From assembly GCF_007745175.1 (NCBI RefSeq), contig NZ_CP036271.1, forward strand, positions 3,918,314 through 3,982,313: a DNA stretch of 64,000 nt, in the 5' to 3' direction. This document shows positions 18,121 through 26,435 of the stretch, one piece after another. Position 1 is the first letter of the stretch, and each line of letters starts with the position of its first letter. The notes under the pieces were generated by a model. The model saw only the letters and a program-made list of their open reading frames with translations. It did no database searches and was not told where the DNA came from. The DNA is from Caulifigura coniformis (lineage in GTDB: Bacteria; Planctomycetota; Planctomycetia; Planctomycetales; Planctomycetaceae). The position numbers and the translations under genes were made by a program.

Positions 18121-19926
18121 CTAGGTGGCGGCCGGCTGGCTCAATTCCACGAACTGCTTCACCTTCGCGTCGACGACGTCGAGCGCCAGGTTCCACAGTT
18201 CCGGCTGAGTCGGATCGATCCCCAGCGATTCGTGGATCGCATCTTCCGTCTCGCGGCAGCCCGTCAGCACCAGCAGCTTCCGGTAACGGTCGGGAAACTC
18301 CGGTCCGATCTTCGGCGCGATGGCGAACAGCGCCTGCGACAGCAGGTATCCAAACGTGTACGGGAAGTTATAGAACGGCAATCCGCCGATATAGAAATGC
18401 AGCTTCGACGCCCAGAACAGCGGGTTCCATCCCTCGCTGTCGAGCACGTCCAGGTACGCCTCTTTCTGCGCGGAAAGCATCAGCTCCGACAGCCGCTCGG
18501 TCGGCAGTTCGCCGCTCTTCCGCTCGACATACAGGGCGTTCTCGAAAATGAACCTCGCGTGGATGTTCATCAGGAACGCCACGGAATCCGACAGCGCATG
18601 GTCGAGCAGCGACAGCTTCTCGGTCGTCGTCTTCGCCGTTTTCAGGCGATGCTCTGCCAGAACGGCCTCGGCGAATGTCGATGCCGTCTCCGCCAGGTTC
18701 ATCGGGTAGTCCTGCAGCAGGTACGGCTGATCCTTCAGCACGTAGCTGTGGTAGGCGTGCCCCAGTTCATGCGCCAAAGTCGACATGCTGTCGGCGCTGT
18801 TCGTATACGTCATGAAGATCCGCGATTGCTGCTTCGTCGGGAACCCCGTGCAGAAGCCCCCCTGCCGCTTCCCGCCCCGGTTCTCCACTTCGATCCAGCG
18901 ATCGCTGATCGCCCGCTGCGCAAAATCTCCCATGTGCGGGCTGAACGCACTGAACGTCGACACGATCGTGTCGCAGGCCGCGTCGTAGGTGATCTGCGAG
19001 TTCTCGCCAGGCCCTTTCGGCAGCGGAGCCGCCTGGTCGAACCAGGCCAGCTTCTCGACGCCGATCAGCTCCGCCTTCCTCTGGAAATAGGCTTTGAGCG
19101 ATTTCTTCCGGTCGCTCACGCACTTCCACATCATGTCCAGCGTTTCGCGCTTCAGCCGGTTGTAGCGCAGCGGCAGGTCGAGATGATCCTTGAGGCCCAG
19201 CCGGCGATACTTCACCTGCCGCGTTCCCGCGATGTGGTTGATCGAATCCGCGCAGGTGTCGGCGATTGATGCCCACGCCTTCGACGCCGCGCAGAAGTGG
19301 TTCTCACGGATCGTCCGCTCCGGAGAATCAAAGGTCACCTGCCCGGGCGACTTCCGGACAATCTCCCCTTTCTCCATCACCTCGATCTTCAGCGCGCCGG
19401 AGATGCGGTCGTACAGCCGGCTCCACGCCATGATGCCGTCGACCGCCAGCTCCGACGACAGAATCTCCTGGTCCTTGGGCAGCCGGAAGCGGGCGCTGCG
19501 CCGGCATTCATCGAGGAAGAATCCGATCGATTTCAGCGGCTGGCTCGAGCCCATGCTCTCTGCGTAATCCGCGTCTGTCGAAGTCTGCAGCGCGAATTCC
19601 AGGTTCGTGAACACCTGCGAACGCAGCGGGCTGACTGCTGCCAGCTGGCCTTCGATCTGCTGGAACAGCTTGTTCTCGGCGTCGGCCGCGGCATGGCAGC
19701 CGATGAACGCATGCAGGTCTTCCGAGCTCGCCATCAGGCTGCTCAGCCGGGGAACGTACTCCTCCCAAACCTTCAGCGACTTCTTCGAAAGCGGTTCGAG
19801 CTTTTCGGAATCCGCCGCCGCCTTCTCCAGGTCGGTGCGGAATCGCTCGAACAGCTCCTTGAATTGAGCCGTGTCTGGATGCGGCAGCAAGGAATCCAGA
19901 TCCCACGTCACGGCATACTTGGCCAT
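18121..19926 (-). CDS. M3 family oligoendopeptidase (PepF-like)
   Basis: Zinc metallopeptidase of 601 residues that cleaves oligopeptides in the cytoplasm. The thermolysin-type motif HELGHAYHSYVL lies near residue 385, and the third zinc ligand is expected in the following helix (NLAETASTFAEAVLAEH). The length matches oligoendopeptidase F. The frame extends 59 codons upstream, but the ATG at 19926 is preferred: it has GGAAAGGA about 9 bases upstream and opens MAKYAVTWDLDSLLP, typical of the family; the upstream extension is basic and unconserved in character. No signal peptide is visible. The gene is divergent from the RmlD-like gene at 20222. Confidence 0.92.
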   Translation of the reverse strand: MAKYAVTWDLDSLLPHPDTAQFKELFERFRTDLEKAAADSEKLEPLSKKSLKVWEEYVPRLSSLMASSEDLHAFIGCHAAADAENKLFQQIEGQLAAVSPLRSQVFTNLEFALQTSTDADYAESMGSSQPLKSIGFFLDECRRSARFRLPKDQEILSSELAVDGIMAWSRLYDRISGALKIEVMEKGEIVRKSPGQVTFDSPERTIRENHFCAASKAWASIADTCADSINHIAGTRQVKYRRLGLKDHLDLPLRYNRLKRETLDMMWKCVSDRKKSLKAYFQRKAELIGVEKLAWFDQAAPLPKGPGENSQITYDAACDTIVSTFSAFSPHMGDFAQRAISDRWIEVENRGGKRQGGFCTGFPTKQQSRIFMTYTNSADSMSTLAHELGHAYHSYVLKDQPYLLQDYPMNLAETASTFAEAVLAEHRLKTAKTTTEKLSLLDHALSDSVAFLMNIHARFIFENALYVERKSGELPTERLSELMLSAQKEAYLDVLDSEGWNPLFWASKLHFYIGGLPFYNFPYTFGYLLSQALFAIAPKIGPEFPDRYRKLLVLTGCRETEDAIHESLGIDPTQPELWNLALDVVDAKVKQFVELSQPAAT

Positions 19927-20092
19927 CGTTTGCGAGTCCTTTCCAGCGATGAAATAGAGTCGCGCGGACTGTACCCGCGCACGAAGGGCCTCGCAAATGG
20001 CGTTCGCCAATCGCAAATCGCTGAGAACCATCACCCGGCTCAGCTTGCACCGCACGCCGACCCCGGCGACCGGCAGTTTCTGCCGTTTGCTC

Positions 20093-20122
20093 TTGGCGAA
20101 CAAAATCAGTCCGCGCTATAAC
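20093..20122 (+). promoter_or_regulatory. Putative promoter of the RmlD-like gene
   Basis: TTGGCG at 20093-20098 and TATAAC at 20117-20122 with an 18-base spacer, in the 295-base gap between divergent genes. The implied leader is about 95 bases. The -35 is imperfect, so this is tentative. Confidence 0.35.
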
Positions 20123-20221
20123 TCCCCCGCCGGAAAGCGGGCCGCCAATTTCGGAACCCGCTGCGGACCGGCGGTGACATGGATGTCGCCACAAGACCAC
20201 GCTTCAGCAAGGACGCTCCGC

Positions 20222-21154
20222 GTGAATCCGATTCTTGTCGTTGGTGCAGAAACCGTCGTCGGGGCCAGCCTCTCGATCCATCTCGCCGATCGTTGCGACG
20301 TCTTTGCCGCCTCCCTTGCGGGACGAATCGATCTGGTCGACTGCCAGGTCCTGCCGGAAACCGGCGACCAGCTCTCCCCCGAACGCACCGTTGCGGAAGT
20401 CCGCCCCCGGACCGTCGTTCTCTGCGGAGCCGCCTCCCGCTCCTGCTGGGATCCCTCGTCCGGCAAGGCCGTTCGCGCGGAATCGACCCAGAAGATGTCG
20501 GCCTGGGCCGTCGCAGCGAACGCCATCGGCGCAAAGACGGTCTTCATCTCCAGCGACGCCGTCTTCACCGGACCATGGATGTTTCACGACGAGGAGGGAG
20601 AGTCGCACTGCGCGACTCCCGCCGCGTTGGCCATTCGTAAGATGGAAGCCGCTGTCGTCGATGCCTGTGAAAACTCCCTGATCGTCCGCACCAACGCCTA
20701 TGGCTGGTCTCCTGCTCGGACTGCCGGCTGGCTCGAGAATACCCTCGCTCTCATCGAGGCTCGCCGGCCGATTCAGCTCGATCCCGTCCGCCACGCCACT
20801 CCCATTCTCGCGACCGATCTCGCCGAGATCCTCGAGAAGATGCTCATCGAAGATCTGACCGGCGCTTATCACGTCGCCGGCGCCGAGCGCATCAGCCCGA
20901 TGGGCTTCGCACAGCGGCTCGCCGGGCAGTTCAATCTTCCCTGGATTCCCGCCCGCAAGGCCTCCGTGCAGACGGAAGCTCCCGCCGGCTTCGGGGCAGG
21001 GGAATGCTCGCTCCAGACCCGCAAGCTCCGACGCGACCTCTGCATCCCCATGCCGCTGCTCTCGGAATCCCTCGCACGGCTGGAAGCCCAGCAGATCAAC
21101 GGACACCGCGAGAAGCTCGCCCCCAACGCGACAGTGCAGCTCCGCGCGGCCTGA
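20222..21154 (+). CDS. RmlD-like NAD(P)-binding sugar nucleotide reductase homologue, catalytic Tyr missing
   Basis: A 310-residue extended-SDR protein resembling dTDP-4-dehydrorhamnose reductase. It begins NPILVVGAETVVGASLSIH, a Rossmann glycine loop, and continues with a TVVLCGAAS strand and FISSDAVFTG, equivalent to the usual STDYVFDG. At the catalytic YxxxK site it reads LAIRK (136-140): Lys140 is kept but Tyr is Leu. The enzyme may therefore be non-catalytic or use another residue. GTG start at 20222 after AAGGACG; the frame continues upstream without a better start. The protein ends with a C-terminal substrate-domain-like region. No other rhamnose genes lie nearby, so its substrate is unknown. 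Confidence 0.75.
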   Translation: MNPILVVGAETVVGASLSIHLADRCDVFAASLAGRIDLVDCQVLPETGDQLSPERTVAEVRPRTVVLCGAASRSCWDPSSGKAVRAESTQKMSAWAVAANAIGAKTVFISSDAVFTGPWMFHDEEGESHCATPAALAIRKMEAAVVDACENSLIVRTNAYGWSPARTAGWLENTLALIEARRPIQLDPVRHATPILATDLAEILEKMLIEDLTGAYHVAGAERISPMGFAQRLAGQFNLPWIPARKASVQTEAPAGFGAGECSLQTRKLRRDLCIPMPLLSESLARLEAQQINGHREKLAPNATVQLRAA

Positions 21155-21214
21155 TCAAGACGGCCCGGTTGCTTGCGCGAACGCCCGGCTTCTTGAGCGG
21201 AAGGTCCACGCCCC

Positions 21215-22024
21215 TCACGGCGTCCAGATCGCACTCCGGCCCAGATAACTCTGCGCCTCCCGCATCCGCCGCGCTTTGATCCGCACGTACGGAGCAACGA
21301 CCATCCCTCGATGGCCGAAGTGCCCCGGCGCTGCTTTCGGATCGCCCCGCCGTGGCTCGACGAAGTCCTCGATCACGAACCCCGTTTTGCACAGGCCGCC
21401 GACCATGTCCTGCCAGCGGTGCAGGTACTCGGTCGCTCCCTCTTCCCGATAGGCCACATCCGCCAGCTCCGGAAGAGCTCCTTCGTGATAATAGGAGACC
21501 CCCAGGACGTACCGGTGGAACGCGTCGCGGTGGCTGATCTGCAGTGATGTCGGCTGCTTGTGCTGGCTGATGTACAGCCCCCCTTCGCGCAGCACCCTCG
21601 CGATCTCCCGGTAAACCGGTTCGAGCTTCGGGACGTAGCACGTGCTGACCGGCTGGTGCACGATGTCGAATTCCGCGGCGTTCAACCCCGCCAGGTCGTC
21701 CATCGTCCCCTGGATCAGCCGCATCCTGAAGCCGCGGCGATCCGCCTCACGCTGGTCGATCGCCAGCATGGCGTCGCTGATGTCGACGACCGTGACATGC
21801 GCCCCCGCCGCCGCATACAGAATCGACTGCCAGCCCCCAGCCGCCGCCAGGCACAGCACGTTCAACCCCGAGACGTCTCCCGGAAGCCAGCCGCGGCTGT
21901 CGAGCGAGGCGATCGGGCTCGTGAGTTCAGCATCCGTGGCCGGTTTCGCAAACGGGCTGTGTTCATTGGCCAGCCCGTTCCAGGCCGCGCGGTTTTGTTC
22001 AAGTTCCGGACGGGGACGCATCAT
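21215..22024 (-). CDS. Class I SAM-dependent methyltransferase
   Basis: A cytoplasmic protein of about 269 residues with a Rossmann methyltransferase core. Motif I reads LNVLCLAAAGGWQSI, followed by the acidic loop VTVVDISDAML and a motif IV-like FDIVHQPVSTCYVP. Motif I has AAAGG where ExGxG is usual, which is common among small-molecule methyltransferases. The substrate cannot be inferred. The start is uncertain: tandem ATGs at 22024 and 22021 have no clear Shine-Dalgarno, and the open frame extends to 22090. The 60-base gap to the convergent RmlD-like gene holds nothing notable. Confidence 0.8.
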   Translation of the reverse strand: MMRPRPELEQNRAAWNGLANEHSPFAKPATDAELTSPIASLDSRGWLPGDVSGLNVLCLAAAGGWQSILYAAAGAHVTVVDISDAMLAIDQREADRRGFRMRLIQGTMDDLAGLNAAEFDIVHQPVSTCYVPKLEPVYREIARVLREGGLYISQHKQPTSLQISHRDAFHRYVLGVSYYHEGALPELADVAYREEGATEYLHRWQDMVGGLCKTGFVIEDFVEPRRGDPKAAPGHFGHRGMVVAPYVRIKARRMREAQSYLGRSAIWTP

Positions 22025-22159
22025 GTCGATCGTGAGTGATGTAACGTGCCACGGCCGTTTCGGCCGTGCGCGAATGCCAGCGACTTCCACGCGTTGTCGG
22101 CGAGTCGAGGTTGAGCGCTGAGCCGTTCAAGGGTCTGCCAAAACCGGAACGCCAGCAAG

Positions 22160-22789
22160 TCACTCCGCCTGCGAAGGCGTTTCTCCCAGCACTTCCTTCA
22201 GCCGCCGCAACGCCCGCAGGTACCGCATCCCCGCCGCCGCCGGCGTCAGCCCCAGCGCCTCTGCAACCTCGTTGTTCCCCATCTGCTCGACATGCCTCAT
22301 CACCACCACTTCACGGTCGTCCTCACGCAGTTCATCCAGCGCCGAGTAGAACCGACGCTGGAGTTCCTGCCGGATGGCATGCGCGGCCGGTGTCAGTTCC
22401 GAGTCGACGAGGCGTGCCGCCAGGTCCAGTGACGAGGCGTCGTCCCAGCCGGCCGGAGCACCCGTCTGTTCGCGGGTCACGTCCCGTCGTTGCGCCCGGT
22501 GACGGCGGTGCAGGTCGATCATCCGGTCCTGGGCAATCTGCCTGAGCCACAGCCGGAACGGCATGGCCGGCCCGCGGATGTAGTCCGGCAACCGACGCGT
22601 TGCCTCCATGAGCACGTCCTGGACGATATCGCTCGCGTCGACGCGCCCCGCCATCCGCCGATCCATCCGGGCTCGGATCATTCGGCGAATCGGGTCCCGC
22701 ACCCCGTCCAGCAGGGCGTTGAGCGCCTCGGCCTGCCCGTCGGCCGCGTTTCGCAACAATTCCGGGGACGGTTCGACGCTCGGCTCCAT
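22160..22789 (-). CDS. ECF-type RNA polymerase sigma factor
   Basis: A 209-residue sigma-70 family factor with regions 2 and 4 only. Region 2 (about 25-95) includes DASDIVQDVLMEATRRLP and the helix FRLWLRQIAQDRMIDLHRR. Region 4 (about 145-205) includes LREDDREVVVMRHVEQM and a helix-turn-helix with NNEVAEALGLTPAAAGMRY. The style is the ECF type expanded in planctomycetes. The ATG at 22789 has GAAGGG at good spacing; an in-frame GTG lies at 22801. No anti-sigma factor or serine/threonine kinase gene is adjacent, so its signal is unknown. It may be autoregulated or act on the 565-base gap upstream. Confidence 0.9.
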   Translation of the reverse strand: MEPSVEPSPELLRNAADGQAEALNALLDGVRDPIRRMIRARMDRRMAGRVDASDIVQDVLMEATRRLPDYIRGPAMPFRLWLRQIAQDRMIDLHRRHRAQRRDVTREQTGAPAGWDDASSLDLAARLVDSELTPAAHAIRQELQRRFYSALDELREDDREVVVMRHVEQMGNNEVAEALGLTPAAAGMRYLRALRRLKEVLGETPSQAE

Positions 22790-23354
22790 GCGGCCCTTCA
22801 CAGGTTTTGTCAGTTCTCGAAGGTGACTGACTTCCCAGTCTAACAGAACTCCCGTGTGTCGAATCCCGGGGAGCGGCTCGCCCCGGCGCGCAACCGCTCA
22901 TGAATGGCGGGAGGGACAATGAACAGCACGAACTTGAGGGGGTTATGCCAGGAAAATTCGGTGTCGGGCCTCGGAATCACCGGGCGATTGGCCTTGGAAC
23001 TCTCGTTTTCTCGACTGGGCCGGGGAGCGGGGCAAGAAAACAGGACCACCCCCTGGCCCATGCACTCCTTGACGCCTTGCCCCGTCGGAGGCCGTCTCGA
23101 TTGACCCGGCGAGAGGGGGAAAGGCGGCCGGGATTCCGCGGAGACACGCCCGGCGCGCGATCCGACCCCTGCGGCTTTTCAAGAGGTCGCAACGCCTCTA
23201 GCATCCCTCTTTCTGGCCTCGCCGGGAGGCCCCTTGTCGAGCACCTGGACGTGCCGCCTGTTCGTTGTGGCCGGTTTTCCGACCTGGCCACGATTGGCTG
23301 GCCCCGGTGCTCCAACTCCGGATTCACCGCTTTCATTTGAGGACGACCATTTCC
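22790..23354. other. Intergenic region between sigma factor and cysC
   Basis: About 565 bases with no credible gene; the long antisense frame crossing it is the shadow of cysC. It contains small inverted repeats: a 7-bp stem GTTTTCT/AGAAAAC at 23005-23011 and 23035-23041, and GGCCTC/GAGGCC at 23215-23231. It must hold the promoters of two divergent genes, but no hexamer pair stood out. Confidence 0.5.
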
Positions 23355-23963
23355 ATGGCTGAACAACTGGCAACCAACGTTACCTGGCACGACCACAGCG
23401 TGGCCCGTGCTGACCGCGAAAAGATCAAGGGACAGAAGGGCGTGGTGATCTGGTTCACCGGCCTGTCCGCTTGCGGCAAGAGCACGATCGCCAACACCGT
23501 CGACCACATGCTGAATCAGATGGGCCGCCACACCTATCTGCTCGATGGCGACAATATCCGCATGGGCCTCAACAAGAACCTCAAGTTCTCGGCCGAAGAC
23601 CGTGCGGAAAACATTCGCCGCATTGGCGAAGTCGCCAAGCTGTTCGCCGACGCCGGCGTCATCACCCTCACCGCCTTCATCTCCCCCTACAAGAAGGACC
23701 GCGACGCCGTCCGCGCCCTCCTGAAGGACGGGGAATTCATCGAGGTCTACGTCGACGCGTCCCTCGAAACCTGTGAAAAACGCGACCCGAAGGGCCTCTA
23801 CAAGAAGGCCCGTGCCGGCGAAATCAAGGGTTTCACCGGAATCGATGACCCGTACGAAGCTCCGGAAAAGCCGGAACTCGTTCTCGATTCCAACAACAAG
23901 GGAATCGACGCACTGGCGAACGAAGTCGTCGCCTACCTCAAGTCGAAGAATCTCCTCGGCTGA
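23355..23963 (+). CDS. cysC: Adenylyl-sulfate kinase CysC
   Basis: Phosphorylates adenosine 5'-phosphosulfate with ATP to PAPS, for sulfate assimilation or sulfation. At 202 residues it has the normal stand-alone CysC length. The P-loop GLSACGKST (about 35-43) is a variant of GLSGAGKST. The conserved [33 protein letters not shown] and [17 protein letters not shown] segments of APS kinases follow. The ATG at 23355 follows GAGGACGACC; the open frame begins 30 codons earlier without a ribosome site. No cysD, cysN or PAPS reductase is adjacent, so whether it feeds assimilation or sulfation is open. Confidence 0.95.
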   Translation: MAEQLATNVTWHDHSVARADREKIKGQKGVVIWFTGLSACGKSTIANTVDHMLNQMGRHTYLLDGDNIRMGLNKNLKFSAEDRAENIRRIGEVAKLFADAGVITLTAFISPYKKDRDAVRALLKDGEFIEVYVDASLETCEKRDPKGLYKKARAGEIKGFTGIDDPYEAPEKPELVLDSNNKGIDALANEVVAYLKSKNLLG

Positions 23964-23979
23964 TCCCGCATGAGGCGAC

Positions 23980-23999
23980 CAGGGGGCATCTGCCCCCTG
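23980..23999 (+). terminator. Hairpin downstream of cysC
   Basis: Inverted repeat CAGGGGGC-ATCT-GCCCCCTG, 8 bp with a 4-base loop, 17 bases after the cysC stop. No T-run follows, so it may be a processing or stability element, or an extragenic palindrome, rather than an intrinsic terminator. Confidence 0.45.
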
Positions 24000-24191
24000 A
24001 TCCCGCCCGCTTGTCAGTCGACCAACCAATCGCCACAGCCGGCCCAGGACGGCGGCTGGACCATCCAGTCGCAACGCCCCGGGGCAAATCAGGAAACGCC
24101 TCCGGCTGCATCGACCGATCTTCCATGAGAAGCGCGTCGGCGGAGGGAGCCTGCGCGGACGGAGCGACCGACAAACTTCACCCGGCTTGAC

Positions 24192-25685
24192 ATGAATACC
24201 ACGGAAACGACGATTCGCGCGGTCGTGGAGCAGGTGCTGCAGCAGCTCGGCTCGAAGCCCGCAACAGCGGCTTCAAAACCGGCGCCCGCACGAACCTCCG
24301 GCGGCGAGATCCCCGTGATCTCCTCCCGCAACGGTGCGGCTTTCTCGGCTGGATCACGCGGCTCCGACGGTGTCTTCCATTCCGTCGACGACGCTGTCGC
24401 TGCGGCCGGAGAGGCCTTCGAGAAGTTTCGCATGCGGCCGGTCTCCGACCGCGAGAAGGTCGTCCAGATCGTCAAGACCCTCTGCGAACAGCAGGCCGAA
24501 GAACTCGGCCGGCTGGAAATGGAAGAAACGAAAATCGGCCGCCTCGATCACAAGGTCGAGAAGCTCAAGATCATCAAGCTCGTCCCGGGGACAGAGTTCC
24601 TGAAGCCGACCGCCTATACCGGCGACCGCGGCCTCACGATGATCGAGCAGGCCCCCTTCGGTGTCATCGGCGCGATCACGCCTGTGACCCACTCTCTCCC
24701 GACGCTCGCCGGCAACGTGGTCAACATGGCCGCCGCCGGCAACTCGATGGTCTTCAATCCGCATCCCAGCGGAGCGAAGATCGCTTGCGAAGGTGTCCGT
24801 CGCTTCAATCGCGAAATCTCCAGGGCGATCGGCATCGAAAACCTGGTCACGATCATCGAGAAGCCGACAATCGAATCGGCCGACGAGATCTTCCAGCATC
24901 GCGGCGTGAAAATGCTCTGCGTCACCGGCGGTCCTGCCGTCGCCCGCGCAGCGCTCGCCGCCAAGAAGAAGTCGGTCGTCGCCGGACCGGGCAACCCGCC
25001 TGTCGTTGTCGACGAAACGGCCGACATCGACAACGCCGCAAAGTGCATCGTCGCCGGCGCCGCCTACGACAATAACCTCCTGTGCATCGGCGAGAAGGAA
25101 GTCTTCGCCGTCGCCCCGATCTTCGACAAGCTGATGGACGCCGTGGGGCGGCATGGCGGATTCCGCCTGAACTCCACGCAGATCGACGCCCTCACCAAAC
25201 TCGCCTTCGCTCCTCCCAAAGAGCAGGGGGGGCACGCGATCCTCAACAAGGATCTCGTCGGAAAAGACGCCGCAGTCCTCGCCCAGATGATCGGCGTGAA
25301 GGTCCCGGCCGGCACGCAACTGCTCTACGGCGAAACGGACACGAACAACCCGTTCGTCCCCGAAGAACAGATGATGCCCTTTGTCCCGTTCGTCCGCGCC
25401 AAGAACACGCAGCACGCGATCGAACTGGCCCTCGAGTTCGAGCATGGCTTCGGCCACACCGCCATCATCCATTCCCGCGACATGCGGACCACGACGATGA
25501 TGGGCCGCCTGATGAACACCACCCTGTTCATCGCGAACGGCCCATCAATGGCCGGCCTGGGCCTCGGAGGCGAAGGCTTCCTCTCGTTCAGCGTCGCCAC
25601 CCCCAGCGGAGAAGGGGTGACCACGCCCGCCACCTTCACCCGCAGCCGCCGCTTCGTCCTCGCCGACGATCTCCGTATGATTTAG
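24192..25685 (+). CDS. pduP: CoA-acylating aldehyde dehydrogenase, microcompartment type (PduP/EutE-like)
   Basis: A 497-residue aldehyde dehydrogenase that oxidises a short-chain aldehyde to acyl-CoA with NAD+ inside a bacterial microcompartment. The first 20 or so residues ([15 protein letters not shown]) form a short amphipathic helix, followed by an Ala/Pro/Ser linker to about residue 50, the layout of a cargo-encapsulation peptide. The catalytic Cys298 lies in [12 protein letters not shown], and [10 protein letters not shown] is typical of the PduP/EutE branch. The next gene is a EutN/CcmL shell-vertex protein, which supports the assignment. ATG start without a clear Shine-Dalgarno. A REP-like palindrome overlaps the stop codon. 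No BMC-H shell genes are in the window. Confidence 0.9.
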   Translation: MNTTETTIRAVVEQVLQQLGSKPATAASKPAPARTSGGEIPVISSRNGAAFSAGSRGSDGVFHSVDDAVAAAGEAFEKFRMRPVSDREKVVQIVKTLCEQQAEELGRLEMEETKIGRLDHKVEKLKIIKLVPGTEFLKPTAYTGDRGLTMIEQAPFGVIGAITPVTHSLPTLAGNVVNMAAAGNSMVFNPHPSGAKIACEGVRRFNREISRAIGIENLVTIIEKPTIESADEIFQHRGVKMLCVTGGPAVARAALAAKKKSVVAGPGNPPVVVDETADIDNAAKCIVAGAAYDNNLLCIGEKEVFAVAPIFDKLMDAVGRHGGFRLNSTQIDALTKLAFAPPKEQGGHAILNKDLVGKDAAVLAQMIGVKVPAGTQLLYGETDTNNPFVPEEQMMPFVPFVRAKNTQHAIELALEFEHGFGHTAIIHSRDMRTTTMMGRLMNTTLFIANGPSMAGLGLGGEGFLSFSVATPSGEGVTTPATFTRSRRFVLADDLRMI

Positions 25686-25713
25686 GCGAGCGGCCGGCGT
25701 CAGCCGGCTGATG
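25685..25713 (+). repeat. Solo REP-like palindrome
   Basis: GGCGAGCGGCCGGCGTCAGC followed by CGGCTGATG. It shares the GGCGAGCGG head and the GGCGTCAGCC core with the two copies flanking the RAYT gene at 43.5-44.2 kb. The two base pairs that differ in the stem are swapped on both arms. It begins on the last base of the aldehyde dehydrogenase stop codon. Confidence 0.75.
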
Positions 25714-25738
25714 ACGTCGCATTCAGAAACGCTGCCCA

Positions 25739-26002
25739 ATGCAACTCGCCAGAGTCGTCGGACGTGCCACCGCCACGGCGAAACACCCGTCGCTGAACGG
25801 CTGGCGGCTCCTGATCGTCCAGCCACTGGATCAGGAAAAGCAACCGGATGGTGACCCGCAAATCGCAATCTGCGAGCTGGGCAGTTCCACCGGCGACGAA
25901 GTCATGATCACCGCCGACGGCTCAACCATCCGCGACATGATGAAAGTCGAAAACAGCCCCGTCCGCTTCGCCGTCCTCGGGCAGATTGATCCGCAGTCGT
26001 GA
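25739..26002 (+). CDS. eutN: EutN/CcmL-family microcompartment vertex protein (BMC-P)
   Basis: An 87-residue pentamer-forming shell protein that caps the vertices of bacterial microcompartments. The N-terminus MQLARVVGRATATAKHPSL and the following GWRLLIVQPLD are typical, as are GDEVMITADGSTIRDM and the C-terminal strand FAVLGQID. ATG start at 25739, 53 bases after the aldehyde dehydrogenase with the REP palindrome in between. Planctomycetes usually carry several such genes in a larger locus for fucose/rhamnose breakdown. Here the pair stands alone, so it may be a satellite that supplies parts to a main locus elsewhere. Confidence 0.92.
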   Translation: MQLARVVGRATATAKHPSLNGWRLLIVQPLDQEKQPDGDPQIAICELGSSTGDEVMITADGSTIRDMMKVENSPVRFAVLGQIDPQS

Positions 26003-26016
26003 GGCGTCCGTCGAGG

Positions 26017-26376
26017 TCACTCCGCGTGCCTGATCGCGGAGAGTCGTTTCTCTGGCGGAATGAGCGTTGAACGCCGCTCCATGGGACGAACACGCTCGAC
26101 GATTTCGTACCAGACTTCGTCCGAGTCGCCATCGAGCAATCGAATCAGTTCGAGAACGCCGACGAACTCAAAGTAGACTGGATTGCCGTCGGAGTTTGGA
26201 AAGCGGTACTTCGCCGCGCGGCCCCGGCGCTTGGCTTCGCGTAACGCCTGCCGGGCGTTTTCCGCGGAGAATGTGAGGATGCGTTCTTCGCAAAGGCGAC
26301 GGACGCCTGACGAGCCGTTCACCTCGACCCGAAACTGAAACAGAAGCTTCGCCGAATATCTGGATTCGAACTTCAT
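26017..26376 (-). CDS. DUF4288 domain-containing protein
   Basis: A 119-residue soluble protein, convergent with the shell-vertex gene and 14 bases from it. The features match the small DUF4288 family as I remember it: [12 protein letters not shown] at the start, [20 protein letters not shown] in the middle, and [11 protein letters not shown] followed by DEVWYEI. Function is unknown. The family occurs sporadically across bacteria, often as a stand-alone gene, as here. The start at 26376 opens [10 protein letters not shown], giving full family length. Upstream, the gene is divergent from purB, with only about 60 bases between them, so the promoters overlap. Confidence 0.8.
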   Translation of the reverse strand: MKFESRYSAKLLFQFRVEVNGSSGVRRLCEERILTFSAENARQALREAKRRGRAAKYRFPNSDGNPVYFEFVGVLELIRLLDGDSDEVWYEIVERVRPMERRSTLIPPEKRLSAIRHAE

Positions 26377-26435
26377 GGACGATCTGCTGGCCGAGGGATT
26401 TGGCGAGAGAGATTGCCCTCCCTACTATGCGTTCC

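Noticed and set aside
17854-19269. 471-codon open frame on the plus strand
   Set aside because: Antisense to the M3 oligoendopeptidase, whose zinc motif and length establish the real reading.
23980-23999. CAGGGGGC-ATCT-GCCCCCTG hairpin as a member of the REP family
   Set aside because: It lacks the GGCGAGCGG head and the GTCA loop shared by the three REP copies, so it was listed only as a hairpin.
22977-24074. 365-codon open frame on the minus strand crossing the gap before cysC
   Set aside because: Most of it is the antisense of cysC; no ribosome site, domain or signal sequence supports it.
24354-25472. 372-codon acidic open frame on the minus strand
   Set aside because: Antisense to the aldehyde dehydrogenase; the Asp/Arg/Gly-rich composition is typical of a shadow frame.
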